DNA of 64,000 bases from the NCBI RefSeq assembly GCF_027744825.2, contig NC_071342.1, forward strand, positions 7,087,501 to 7,151,500, given 5' to 3'. The position numbers and the translations under genes were made by a program. Positions 41,348-53,000 of the stretch are shown here, one piece after another (the stretch's first letter is position 1; each line of letters begins with the position of its first letter). The notes below the pieces were generated by a model, which was not told where the DNA came from, did not search any database, and was given only the letters and a program-made list of their open reading frames with translations. The DNA is from Synchiropus splendidus. Its lineage: Eukaryota; Chordata; Actinopteri; Syngnathiformes; Callionymidae.

Positions 41348-41509
41348 TAGTGATAGGTTTATGAGGCTTCATGAAAAGGTGTCTACATTTTCAAAGATGG
41401 CACTCTCTGCTCTAAGGTTATTTTGGTTGGATCGCATCATTTTGAATCGAGAGCACCACCTATTGAGCTCTGAAAATGACGCCCCTGTTTCATGAAGCCT
41501 CATCATCCC
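41348..41509 (+). mobile_element. Fold-back (hAT-like MITE) element, copy D
   Basis: The left arm begins tagtgataggtttatgaggc, then 'ttcatgaaaaggtgtctaca', 'ttttcaaagatggcactctc'. The loop 'tctgctctaaggttatttt' is shared with copy F. The right arm is 'gagcaccacctattgagctc', 'tgaaaatgacgcccctgttt', 'catgaagcctcatcatcccg'. The overall length is about 160 bp with no coding capacity. Orientation is taken as plus because the loop matches copy F directly. Confidence 0.65.
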
Positions 41510-41604
41510 GTCATGTCTGCATGTGTCCTGTGACTGTTGAGCAGTAGATACATTTTTGGCCAGCAGTTGGTTTCAGTGACCACAGGACATATAGACATCT
41601 GTGG

Positions 41605-41753
41605 TATCATGAAACAGAGCCCTCACATTACCAGTGTGACTGTCTCCTCTATAATATTTGGCCATTGACAACTATTTTAATGAATCAGCGCATCAATTTA
41701 TACAGTAATAGTGCGACTTACTGACGTCATGAAGCTTCAGTAGCCCGTCACTA
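41605..41753. mobile_element. Fold-back element, decayed copy E
   Basis: The left side has 'tatcatgaaacagagccctc'. The right end reads 'gtcatgaagcttcagtagcc' and then 'cgtcacta', whose reverse complement begins TAGTGACGGGCTACTG and so preserves the terminal word of the family. The interior has diverged. It lies about 100 bp from copy D. Confidence 0.4.
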
Positions 41754-44107
41754 CAATGCAGTATGAGTGGATGATGAATGAATGAAAAAGCCAATCCGAT
41801 AGTGTTGCTGAAGGAACCCCTTTAAAGAAGATGTGTATTTTTAACGCTCCCAACTGAGGCAGGTTCTAGAAATGACAAGAGAAGAGTGTGAATTGCCGAA
41901 ACATGAAGTCTTATGGTCTTTTAAATGCTTAATGGAGGAGAAGGGGGAAAGAAAAAAAACAACAACAAAGTTATTTTTTTCTGTCTGAATCTGATGTGAA
42001 CGATTGCCAAGTGATTACCAGTGAATGAAATGACATGAAATGAGAATTATTTTGGCTCCAACCCAGATGTGTGTAAAGTTTGTTTCCTTGTTATTTAGTG
42101 CAATGACTGATGCTTCCAATAGCTTGGAATGGCCCGGGGCTTACTACACTCATAATGTATAAGCAGATACTTAGTGAGTGTCTGTCTAAATCATTTAGTG
42201 GGACTTGTTTTCGGGGGAACACATGGCGAGGAGCACGCTCTTATCTCAAATAGTGCAATTGTAGAGGTTTTATTGAGTCGAACAGATAACAGCAATTATT
42301 TCTCTGAGTGTGTGCTTTTTGCTCTCTGCCAAATGTGAGCTGGCAGATTATTAAAAAGACAAGTGGTCTCTTTGATAGGGAGACAAAATAATACAATGCT
42401 GTATTTTTAGCAACAGTCGAAGGATGCCAGCTTTGTTTCAGGTGAAGTCTCTGCGAGGGGAAATAATGTACATTTGTGTGCAGCGGGGGGAAGTTAGCGT
42501 GCACTGGTAGGTGGAAACGTTGTTGAATATTCAGAGTGGCAGCTTCTTTGAATGTTTCATGAGATTACAGACTCATGGCATGTATCATGGCATGGACTTA
42601 AATTGTTAAAGTAGCCTCAAGTTTGTGGACAGGCTTTGCTTTTATTTTCCCAAACTGCCCTGGACTGCATGTGTCTCCTTCCATCCCAGTCAAGACCTTT
42701 TTTTTTTTTTTGTTTTCTGAAGCGGTTCCACTCCTCCAACCAAGCTTCATCCTCTGTGATTTGGTCTTGTCCCACATCTTCCCCCAGTCCGCCCTGCTTT
42801 TGTCTCCTCTGTTGTTCCGCGTCCTCTTCGCCCCCTCGTTTCCCAGTAATGTCCCATTTCTCGCTGGAATCAGGATGCTGGCTCGCTGGCAGGCAGATGG
42901 GACAGATGAGGATGGCCGGGATTGGTTAATCCCTAATCTGCTGTCTCTTTGCCACCCTGGACCACAGAAGAGAGAGAGAGGAGGCAGGAGAGGGAGCGGG
43001 TGATGGAGCCAGCTAGATGGAGCCAGCTGTCAGATGGAGAGTCTTTCATGGTCCTGCGCACACAACAGCTGCACTGGGCCCGCCTGCACGGCTCTGCATT
43101 ATTAAGCATCTTTTTAGTTGGTTCCAGATGCAGACCTAGCTGTGTTTACCCAGGCTTTGTGCTTTCTTGTCCCCCCCACCCTGCTCTCCACCTCCACTTC
43201 CTACTTCGCTGTTCCCTCGCTTCCTCGACTGGCCTACGCGCTTGACTTTGCTCATATGTCTGTACTTAAGTGTAATGTAATGTTCCAGCACCTGACCCCA
43301 GCACCCGGAGGTAGCATTAACACTCTAATAGTTTAGCCTGATTGTGTAGATCCATTTAGAAGATTTAATCATTTAAACATGTGGAGAACTTTTTTTTTTT
43401 TTTTTGCATTAGAGGAAATGAAAGTTAATCTGTTTGCTTAACTTTGCAAGCATGCTCAATAACAAGGAGTGCTTTAATGCTCCATTACACAATGCTGTCA
43501 TTAGAAATACACAGGGATACGCTGGGATTCACAGGGTGACGCCGTGAGGTCCAGTCAGGTGAGTCAGATCGTAGGCTCATCCTTTACCATGGACATAGAA
43601 GTCAAGGAATAAAGCTAGTTTATCTTCACAGTATCATGTAAGAGACTCTTGTTCTTGTCCTGTTGCCCTTTTGTTGTAAACTTATCACTGTGTTCAGGGC
43701 CCTGGATTTAGCAGTCAACTTCAAGTGGCTGGAGCAATTGTCAAGACGCCTCCGACAAGGTGGAGACCTCTCAAAATTTGCAGCTGGAGAAGGTTGTGAG
43801 GTGAAAGTCAGTCCAAGCCTTTTCTCTCAAGTTCCTTTTCCTCAACGTCTTATGGTACGTTTATACCTTGCCGCCACTCGTCACACTACTTGTATCCTAG
43901 TCATTTCTGGGTTCCAGTGACCAAAACAACTTCTTAGTGGAATGCCAACATGGCGGAACAAAGAGGCAGACATGTAGACTGCTATGCTGTCGTCTCTGGC
44001 TCCATCAGAACCTTGAGCTCGGTAAGTCTTGAAATCCAGACATCACTACGATCGGATTCGACTCCATTTCACTTCTTCTTGTTGATACATTTGGCCTTTC
44101 GTATTAC
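41754..44107. other. Unique sequence, no gene seen
   Basis: Contains T16 at 43390-43405 and a short direct repeat 'gatggagccagct' at 43002-43029. At 42929-42940 'ttaatccctaatc' gives two adjacent TAATCC-like words in a block that could be regulatory. The 126-codon frame at 42623-43003 includes a phenylalanine run from a T tract and has no domain. Confidence 0.5.
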
Positions 44108-44294
44108 TAGTGATGAGCTGATGAGGTTTCATGAAACTGCTTCCTCATTTTCAGAGCCCACTAGATGGCAGTCTCTGCTCTACAGTTATTTGGATTTGAG
44201 AAACAATTTCCCTGAAACTCTGGATCATTTTTGAACCAAGAATGGCACCTATTGAGCTCCGGAAATGACGGCCCTGTTTCATGAGTCCATGAGT
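44108..44294 (+). mobile_element. Fold-back (hAT-like MITE) element, copy F
   Basis: The left arm is the best preserved in the window: tagtgatgagctgatgagg, 'tttcatgaaactgcttcctc', 'attttcagagcccactagat', 'ggcagtctctgctctac'. The loop holds 'agttatttggatttgagaaa'. The right arm is 'ggcacctattgagctccgga', 'aatgacggccctgtttcatg', with a decayed terminus near 'agtccatgagtcc'. Loop and arms match copies A (inverted) and D. It overlaps the end of a 94-codon frame, which is not a gene. Confidence 0.65.
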
Positions 44295-45494
44295 CCTGCA
44301 TACGTCATTGTAAAGTATGAGCTCTGGTTGTCTTCAGATAGTTCAGCTTCAGTGTTGGTGCAACAAATGTCACCTGAAATGTGTGTGGACAGTTGGACAT
44401 ATGTAATCGCACTTTTACATTGACTTTATATGTAAATCAATGGCTTTTGCCCCACAGATCGGAACCAGAACTCAACCTGCATGGATTGCCTTAGGTGTGA
44501 AAGTAATATTAGAAAATGAAAAAAAAGCATCATTAATATGACTTCCTGGTGTGCCATTGTCTCAATTACATTATTTGTGTGTTTACATTTTCATAAAAAC
44601 TGAAAAAGCTGGTTCAAGAAAAAAAGCACTGAAAGTGAACCTGAGCTGAGTGAAAACTCTTGACAGGAGAAATATCTTTTCTGCGTGACATGATAACGCT
44701 GCAGAAATGGAACGTAATTACATTATAATTAAATCATTTCACTGCAGTAATTACTCAGTGTTTAACGTGCCAGTGTCATATAACGGCAGCCAGTGCGCGT
44801 ATGTTTGCAAACAGACTAACGTGGTTGCACAAACATATAAAAATTTGGGCAAACAGACACACAGGCACATTAACACACACACACACTTCACAGACGTATT
44901 CACACGGCAACCTTTTGCAAAAGCCGGCTTTGAGAGGGCTAATCTGTGCCTCAGTCCCGTCTCTTGTCAAGTTCAAGAGGGTTAACAAATCTTTACCTCC
45001 AGAACAGCCCTTCTCTTCCCCCTTTCATGTCCACATTTGTTCGCTGTATGTCCAAAAATCTACAGAGGCCCGTCCCGACTCAGTTGGGATTGGTTTAGCT
45101 GAAGAGCTGGAGGCTTTTCAGTAGCTGGCATCTGTTGTTCTTCTTCCCAGAGCTGCTGGCAGTCAGTTAATGGCCATGCTTGGGACCCAGAGAGAGAGAA
45201 CAGTGGCTGATTTCCCCAAAGCCATCGCACCAATCCCGGCACACCACCAACTGCAGATGAGCCACCAGCAGCTAGAAACATTCAGGCTAATGCTCCGCTT
45301 CTCTGAGAGTTTGGGGCAGATGTTCCTCAGTTTCTGTGTTTGGTCACATAACTCAAGACTGTCAAGTTTCTCCTTTGATTTTCAGGGTACATTCCACAAG
45401 GGCTGGCTGGTGTGGCATAACATTAAGAACCCTGTTTAATGTGAGCCATAGAAGAGTTGATTTATAATATGGCACTTTATTTTCCATTTAACTA
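44295..45494. other. Unique sequence, no gene seen
   Basis: A short CA run lies at 44873-44886. The rest is unrecognised. Frames of 70-107 codons lie on both strands at 44.7-45.3 kb and carry no domain. Confidence 0.5.
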
Positions 45495-45575
45495 TTTAGT
45501 GCTAAGTGCTGCCGCCTCCAAGCAAGATGGCCCAGTGTTTGAAACGCTTGAAGTTAGATTCCCAGGTTTACTTGG
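45495..45575 (+). repeat. Probable degenerate SINE head
   Basis: 'tttagtgctaagtgctgccg', 'cctccaagcaagatggccca' and, after a gap, 'ttagattcccaggttt' resemble the tRNA-derived head of the common fish SINE ('agtgctgccgcctcacagcaag...ggttcgattccc'). The B-box part is damaged. No body or tail follows clearly, so this is probably an old 3'-truncated copy. Confidence 0.35.
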
Positions 45576-45989
45576 GACTAAACTCTCAATAGGTGTGAAG
45601 TTCGGGTGATGCCAAGTACTTTCTACCTCACGAAATTTCTGCAGCACTTTTAGGCCCTCGGACAAGTACCACTGGTCGCTGCCATTTGACTGATATTTTA
45701 GAGCCACTTGATGATTATTGGAATGTTTGCATAAGCCTCAAATTGAAATCCAATTTCTGTGGGGAGTTAAACTTTTACTTCTCTCCACTTAAAGAAGCGC
45801 TGGTGATAGTCTTCATGTTTGCTAACACTGACCCCAGGTTGGGCTCCAAAGCAGGTATTTTCTGGGCGGATTCACTTGCACTATTTATTGCAACTTGTTA
45901 ATCCTATTTTTTCTTTACATGGGGCCACATACTTCCACTATTTCTTTTTCTTTTCATCATTGCAGTACATGTGTGGAGGTCCTCATTCA

Positions 45990-46258
45990 TCCACAGGATT
46001 TAAATAGGGCAGCTGAATTGGATTCAGATATCGCAGACATTTCCCCTTTCATCCAAAAGGCTTCTTCAAAAGCAACACCATCGCTTAAGATGAAAGACAT
46101 GTGAGTGAAGAGCATGTCCAACAGGACGCTGACCCATCTAGAGGTGCAAGGCAGTCCAAAGGCATCAACACAGAACTGAAGAGTCTTTTGGATTAAAAAT
46201 GAAACGTCTTTCATAGCGAAACCCAAATCCACTGCCCTGATTTAGGTCCTCTAGTTTT
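45990..46258. mobile_element. Long imperfect inverted repeat, about 265 bp
   Basis: Left side (plus strand): 'aggatttaaatagggcagct', 'gaattggattcagatatcgc', 'agacatttcccctttcatcc', 'aaaaggcttcttc'. The reverse complement of the right side reads 'gaggacctaaatcagggcag', 'tggatttgggtttcgcta', 'tgaaagacgtttcattttta', 'atccaaaagactcttcag'. The two sides align through several blocks around a central region of about 100 bp (46069-46172). From memory, the motif 'ttggatgaaaggtgaaacgtc' is widespread in fish repeats. Class is undecided: it could be a fold-back DNA element or two copies head to head. Confidence 0.55.
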
Positions 46259-47710
46259 ATCGCCATATTCAGGGCATTTTACCGTGGCCACCCAGAGCAC
46301 AAGGATGTGGAGAATTTTAATGAAATTTAATGAAGTGAACACGGAGCTCGTCGACAGCCTTCACTCAGTAATTTCAGCAAACAAAGCATGCACACGCAAG
46401 GTGAAGTCACCGGATACTGCTTTTTAGTAGCCTTTTTCATAGTACATACCTGTATCACTCATAAATATTGGGGGGCAGAGTCCAATTCTCACTCCAAGAT
46501 GATGCCCTTTTTCTCGCCTCATCTTAATTCAGATCTTACACTGAAAGGTTTGACCTCACAGAAGAAGAAGAAGTGAGTGACCAAATCATTTTGGTTTGAA
46601 ATCACGAGTGCTTTTCTTGTTACTATACTATGAACATAATCTTGGGGATCATTGTGGTCTCCTGTCTTTGGCATCTGAATGTGCAAACGTTCATCACAGG
46701 ATTGTGCACAAAAAAAGCAACTGCATGGAGGAAGCCGTGAGATCAGGGCGCTGTACTTCACGGCGTTTTATATTGACGTCGCGAAAGTGCACTTTTACGT
46801 CCTATATTGATGCTAAAGGCCGTGGGTGGCGTGCAGCAAAGGAAGTATGCGGTTGGGGTTCGGGTTAGCCATGGCACAAGGGTGGTTTTGATCTACATGC
46901 GCCCCCATGCGTGACACATGCTCCACACACCCCCGCCTGGAATGCTACATGGGAAGGTAATTGTTTTTACTCCCTTGGAACAACCACACGTCAACATCCA
47001 ACATGGCTGACTTCAGCGTCAACTTAGGACACAAAAGTCCTATGGTGAGAATCTGTTCTTCATGACATAGAATGCAGTTCACAGTACTTACATCGATTCA
47101 TAATCTGCTATTTATTTCCATCATTGGCAGAGGGACTATACCCAAATCCACTTTGGCTAAAATACTTGGGGCAAGCACATTGCCATACAATGCTATAGGG
47201 TAAGGTATACAACCCGAGCGCCTTTCCCTAACCTTCTAGAGATCTCCAAGGAGAATGACTTCCTTGTGGATAAAAAACTAGGTAGTCTTCTCCTCACCCA
47301 TAACACTCACTGTACAATCCATGATCCACCAAATGGGGAGATCATAGCCAGCTGTACCAAGTCAGTAGGACACGACCTGCCTGAATAGACGACATGTACG
47401 TTGGAAAATGTCTGTACGTACGTAGACTGATAACATCCGAATCATGTGGCCAGGCCTATTTAGCAAACTAGATGTAAACATTTGCACCACTGGACTGCTG
47501 TATGTAGGGTCAGCAATTGGTTCTTGGTTTCAGGTTATCAGGTCTAATCCAGGACGAAATGACTGGATTGGACTTTTTTTTTTTTTTTTTTTAAAGAACC
47601 TGTCTGATCTGATCCATAAGACCAAATATTCTCAGTTTCTTTTTATGTGACATGCCACAACGTGTTTTTGATTTTACACTGGTTCATTAAACAAGGGGTA
47701 TATTCTCGTA
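46259..47710. other. Mixed sequence, no gene seen
   Basis: At 46770-46845 'tatattgacgtcgcgaaagt' and 'tacgtcctatattgatgct' form an imperfect direct repeat that may be an old interspersed element. T19 lies at 47574-47592. A frame reading through 47230-47385 has no recognised domain and ends in a stop. Confidence 0.45.
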
Positions 47711-47800
47711 CAAGGGTCACCAACCTTTTTGCAAATGCGACCGACTCCAAGGGCAATGAGTGACCCTAAGAGCTACACACTTGAAAATTATAATTTGATA
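47711..47800 (+). mobile_element. hAT-like element, left end
   Basis: 'caagggtcaccaaccttttt' opens the element, followed by 'gagctacacacttgaaaatt'. From memory, this start (consensus 'caggggtcaccaaccttttt', then a 'gagctac' phrase) is the end of a common fish hAT non-autonomous family. A matching inverted right end could not be found with confidence before about 47960, so the copy is probably truncated. Confidence 0.45.
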
Positions 47801-49009
47801 ATATATTATGATGGATAAAGAATTATATTTCTGTAATACACTCATCAGGTTTTTTTCTGTATTTTGTTGTTTGATTTTATTTATTATAAACAGGCCCATG
47901 TGCTACTCCTTTTGCCTTTGCAGGCTTTCTGGTGCACATGGGTAGCACATTTGTGACCTATGGCCTGGTGTCCTTGTTTTGTATGTTTCCTTATTTCAGT
48001 GTTTTTGTCATGCTGCAGTCTTGTCCATGACGTTACAAGCCAAAGCAGTTGCTCTCAACTTCAGTCTTGTGGCGTTTTTAGGTGTCAGTATTAAGCAGTT
48101 CACATCTTCTAATATGACAAATAACTTTCTGAGTCACAAGTAAACGGTATCGAGTCAGTTTCTGCCAGTTCCGGTACCAGTTTTGGATTGAGCCCTCCCT
48201 GGAACCAGTGTCCTGAGGTAACACACATAAGCGCAGGGAGGACACGCAAACTTCCAAATCTGCTTCATCTTGCTGTCAGGTCCCAACACCGCCATTGTTC
48301 AATACCAATTAAAACTCGATCCATAACGTTGATCCGGATTCAAAGACAGCGTTCCACGTTTAAATGATGATTAAAGGCACATTTGAAGTGTTTAAACCAA
48401 AGTTATTCACAATTAGAGCAGGCAGCCTTCTCCTGTGAGAGCTGATGTAAGTTTCCAGCAGATCAACAAGTTTTGTTTTTTTGTTTTTTTTCCCCTTCCC
48501 TCGCCCTGAATTTCACTGCTATGACCAATTGACGGTTCATCTCGACTTAGCGCGGATCATACATCTTATTACCAGCGCCACTCCAGGGCTGACTCCGTGG
48601 CATCTGCATAATACTGAAGGAGGTTGCTACAGTTTAATCAGGATCTGCCTCCTCCAGAGACTCCGGCTGGATATGTTATCACTAAGGAGGAAGTTCAAAT
48701 GAAGCTCGATAAATAAATGAATGCCTTGATGATTAGCTGTCACATAAGCAATTAAAATGACTTCAAATTATTCATTCTCAAACAGGTGCGGCCAAAGAAG
48801 GGTGCGATTGTTGTGGTAATTGTCAAAAATGGAACCATTTGTTTTGATGAAGCTTCCATACGCCGGCTTATGAAAAATTCAAGCTGGCATGCGTAAAATA
48901 ATTCAAAGTCATTTAATAATAGAAGCCCTTATAGCACGTGTATCAAGGGTATTTGTCTCTTGTTTCGGTCTTCCCTTTTTTTTTCTTTTTTTTTTAATCC
49001 GTCGTCGGC
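47801..49009. other. Unique sequence, no gene seen
   Basis: A short inverted repeat ('cccatgtgctac' / 'gggtagcacat') lies at 47896-47950. From 48700 on the texture becomes more like the neighbouring enhancer-like block ('agctgtcacataagcaatt'). No exon is seen; the 73-codon frame at 48481 starts inside a T-rich tract. Confidence 0.45.
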
Positions 49010-49320
49010 TGCAGGTATGAATGTTCGGGGCTTTAGAAATCGCCTTGACAAAAACTCAATCACATTCTTTTAGCAAATTATTAATTGTGAGTGTCATCGT
49101 CGCAGCTTCCGCCTGACAATCTCACCGGCGCCTCAGAAAAACACACTTGACAGCTCAGGACCTCAAATCCCACAATGAATTTGTCCTTGACACATCCTTA
49201 ATGACGCTCATCTTGATGATTGTAAATACATTATCATATCAGATCACGTCTGTGTCGCCATCATCACCTCCATTTCCTTTTAATTAAACAGCAAAGATGA
49301 CACCACATCTGTCAAAAAGG
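49010..49320. promoter_or_regulatory. Candidate conserved non-coding element
   Basis: A repeat-free block with 'agcaaattattaattgtgag' at 49072-49091, 'cctgacaatctcaccggc', 'cacaatgaatttgtccttg' and 'cttttaattaaacagc' near 49277. It has multiple ATTA cores and ACAAT words and no coding signal on either strand. Inference from motif content only. Confidence 0.3.
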
Positions 49321-49699
49321 AAGTGAGACTTTTTTTGAAATCGGTGTGAACTTCTCTCTTTCTTTATTATTCCTGTTCGGCGGCAAACAATAGAGAGGAA
49401 AATGGCTTTGAGACTAGCGCTGCCTTCTCTGACTCCTCACTCTCCCTCCTCTCTCTCACACCCTGTTCTCCATCTTCTTCCTCTCCATCTCTCCCGCCAC
49501 TTGAAAGGCCGGGTAATGAGACAGCTAGAGAGCAAAGGAAGGTGTCCGCCGAGCATCAGTTGTGCATGGAAGAAGTGAAAATTTACTGCAAATGAGACCA
49601 TGCCAATAAATTCATTTTTATTCAGATGACTGTCATCATATATTACGGCTGCTCTTGTAAACATTTGGCCTGGGTCTTTGTGATGAGGTGTCATCATTT

Positions 49700-50000
49700 G
49701 CCAGATTACGTTATTAAGCTATTAACACGTCAAACACGGCGGGCAACAATGCAGGGGCACGCTTAAACAAGCTGAAGAGAATGGAGGAGGTGTCACGGCT
49801 CTGACATATGAAGGCACTTAATAGCTACTGCTCTGAGGACAGACGAGAGAAATTAAATAGACAGCTTTCAGCTCAGAATGGACAGAGCTATTCACAAGTA
49901 CTCAAAGCTGACTGAACCGTCCTGGCGCGGTCATTATTCAGCGAGCCGGTGAATAAAGCGCAGCGATTTAAGGCAATGCTACACAACATATTTCCCATCC
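49700..50000. promoter_or_regulatory. Candidate conserved non-coding element
   Basis: Includes 'gttattaagctattaacacg', 'ggcacttaatagctactgc', 'ggtcattattcagcgagcc' and 'agcgatttaaggc'. The sequence is balanced, free of repeats and clearly different from the AT-rich DNA after 50.3 kb. The 117-codon frame at 49949-50302 starts at its edge and has no domain. Confidence 0.28.
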
Positions 50001-53000
50001 GCAAGGGTGTTTATTGCACCTATTTACATGTTATTGGCGTAGTTATTAAAATGAGGACTGTTGGTTTTTATGAGAGTTACACAAGCGCATTCGTAGATAT
50101 CGACGTCGTATCTCTGCCTGTCAATTTTTATGATTTAAAGTCGCAATGGATCCAAATGTTTACACCAGACGGCACAGTGGAGAGGTCACATTGTTGCTCA
50201 AATTCATTTGCTTCAGTTTCGATTCAAACTTTTGCAAAAGTACAGCTGAAAATATTGGGAAAATCTTTACATTTTATAACTAAAATACAACTTTATGTGT
50301 AGCATTTAGCGTAATAATCCATCACTTTTAAGTTAGCTGTTAGCAATTTTGTAAACATGTAACACACTCTGAGTTATTTTAGATTGTTTGATAAAATATT
50401 AGGGTAAATTCAACTTTGTATCACAAATTACATTTTTATTAAATCGAGTAATTTAAGGAATGCTAATTTTCCTAATGTCCTTAGCTACGTTGAGTTCAAA
50501 AGTGTAAATTCTGAAAAAGTGAAAGACTTTAAAACTTCACCAAAAAAAAAAAGTTTATTTATTCTTTTTTGCACTTCCTCTCCCATCTAATCTCCTAAAA
50601 AAAAAAAAGTCAGCATTATGAAATGAACAGAAGTCCCTCTGGTGACATGAAGAGCCTTGTACATGGACAGCCAAGTCAGCGGTTTTGACTGGATAAACCC
50701 TTGGTAACCTATTGAAATGGTTCGAGCGCAGCCAAAATCAGCCACGACAGCCGACAGAGCTGCAGCCTCGCGTTCAGCCAGCACAGCAGCTTAGCAGTCT
50801 TAACAGAGAATCCAGCACTTATCATTGTCGGCATCCAGCACCACAACACTCCACCATGAAGAGGCTTGAGTTAAGCCGGTTAAAATAACACGAGACAATA
50901 CATCAACAACAGCTTCCTCTTCCCTTTTGATGCCTGCTTAATTTGAATGCTACAATGGGCTGAATCCTGTTCTGGTGCTCGACCAGAGGACCACGTCGCT
51001 CCGTCCATCTCTCCTTCACATCACAGGCTGCTGGAGGAGTGGGGGGGGCCCCTGATACTGTGTGGAGTTGGCTGATAAAGGCCTTATTTCAGGGTCTTCC
51101 AGTGAGGGGCTGGATCCTAGTCCCCAGCAGGGACGGCAGGGGCCGCGGCGGTTAACGCAGATGCTGGAAACTGCAGTAGTGGAGGGAAGGGTGGGATGTT
51201 GAAAGTGGAGGAGAAAGTGAATGAAAAAGAGAGGTGTTGACTGATAATGGATGCTATCCAACAAGATGTAATGCATATGACACCTTTAAGCGATGTATTC
51301 CACAGTTGAAAAGTTCACTCCTTTCACTTTCCCTTTTGTTTTGAGGGGTGCAGGGGGGGGGGTCGAGGGCTTTGAACGTCCCCTCTCGGTATTTGACTTT
51401 TTCCTGCAGCCTCTGACACATGACTGGGGTCCCATTACTGCAGCTCTGTTTGCGGTGGAGCCAAACGATACCCACTGACCAGGCCATTTTACCTTGCGTT
51501 CATCCAGGACTTGACATGACCTTTGAACCTGAGGAGCGCAGCTGTCAAATGTCTCCCCCCTGTCAGTCCCTTTTGGCGACACACTTTACTACACACACAC
51601 ACACAGCAGTAAACCTCCAACGGCATTTAAAAGCCCGGGCAAGTGTTGTTGAATTTTACACTGTAACAAGAGGGCGACTGAAGTTTTCACTCTTTCATCG
51701 TCTTAAAAAGTGTGCTCTCTTAGTAAACATTTTCTTTTAAATAATACTGTACACCTAATTTAATGTAAGTTATCATTTACACATTTTCATGTTACTCATT
51801 AATTTTTATTAAGCACAATATAGCATTTTGCCCCTAATAATTGTTAAAAATATATTATGTTGTTATTCATATTTTTTCCACAAAACACATTCTTCTTGTT
51901 TCCTGAAACAATTTATCCAAACGTGAATTGAAAGGCTTGATTTAAATAACCTGATAATTTCAAATCCGATGCTAAATCAATATAAACCATAGCACCTTAA
52001 ATCATAATTAATTTAAATGCGATTTATGTACATTTTTTCAACAATCTCAATTTATTTGCCTCAATTTCTACTTTTGCTTTCATTTAAATATCTCTCACCA
52101 ATGAAACTAAAAATAATAAGAACAATATTATCCACCGCAAATGTGCATGAAAAGATGCACATAAATATGAATGTACCAGACTTTGGTTTTGTTTGGCCTC
52201 ATGAATATCCTCCATCATCTCGATAAACAAATACATGTAGAGGGAGGAGAAGACGGGATTCAGATTATGAAAAGTGGGAGTGAAAGAATCTAAAATTAGT
52301 GAAGGAAAATACGAGTTTCTATTGAAATGGAATGGGGGGAAAAAAGGCAACGATTTCTCAAACTTGCTTTGCTACGCAATCTATATTTTGCATCATTGTC
52401 TTCAGTTTCTTCACTTGAGTTTGGGGAGCAGGCGAGAAGGACGAGCGGAGAGGGACTGCGGATTTACTGTGACAGGAGCACCACCAACTGGTCGAAACAT
52501 GCCTCCTCACTGTTAAACACATGACTACTGTCTCCTCTGATGTGCATTGAGAGATTAGTCACATGCATCCAGTTGCAACCTCCACATTTAAACAGTCTTG
52601 ATTTATTCTTAGTGTGATCTGAAAAACAAGCAAGAGGCTTTTTTTTCTACCTCAAAACCCCCTTGGAGAGGTTGAATTCATGGTATCCATCATCATGCAT
52701 CTTTAATGACGTCAGGCCAGGAGCATGGGGTAAAATCACAGTGGTGGCCCGAGGCTAAAACCAACTAAAATGAGGTTCCTCTTACCCCTTCCCACGCAGG
52801 GAGAGTAGCACACGGGCCAAGAGGGAGTCTACATCGCACCCATCGATCGCCTCGGCGGCTAGCGGCCACTCGCTGGAGCTGATGGATACATTTGTGCCGT
52901 AAAAAAATTCAGAATTTGTATGCCGCTTGGCCTGAGCTGGATAGACAAGGGTGTGACAAAGGATGGACGCCTTGATTTATGGGTCACCCTGTAGGAGTGC

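Noticed and set aside
47230..47390. Remnant of a retroelement coding region
   Set aside because: The frame reads through about 50 codons, but no reverse transcriptase, integrase or capsid motif is visible.
48130..48400. hAT-like element suggested by 'acggtatcgagtcagt' and 'aactcgatccataacg'
   Set aside because: The two phrases do not align as inverted ends and no family body is recognised.
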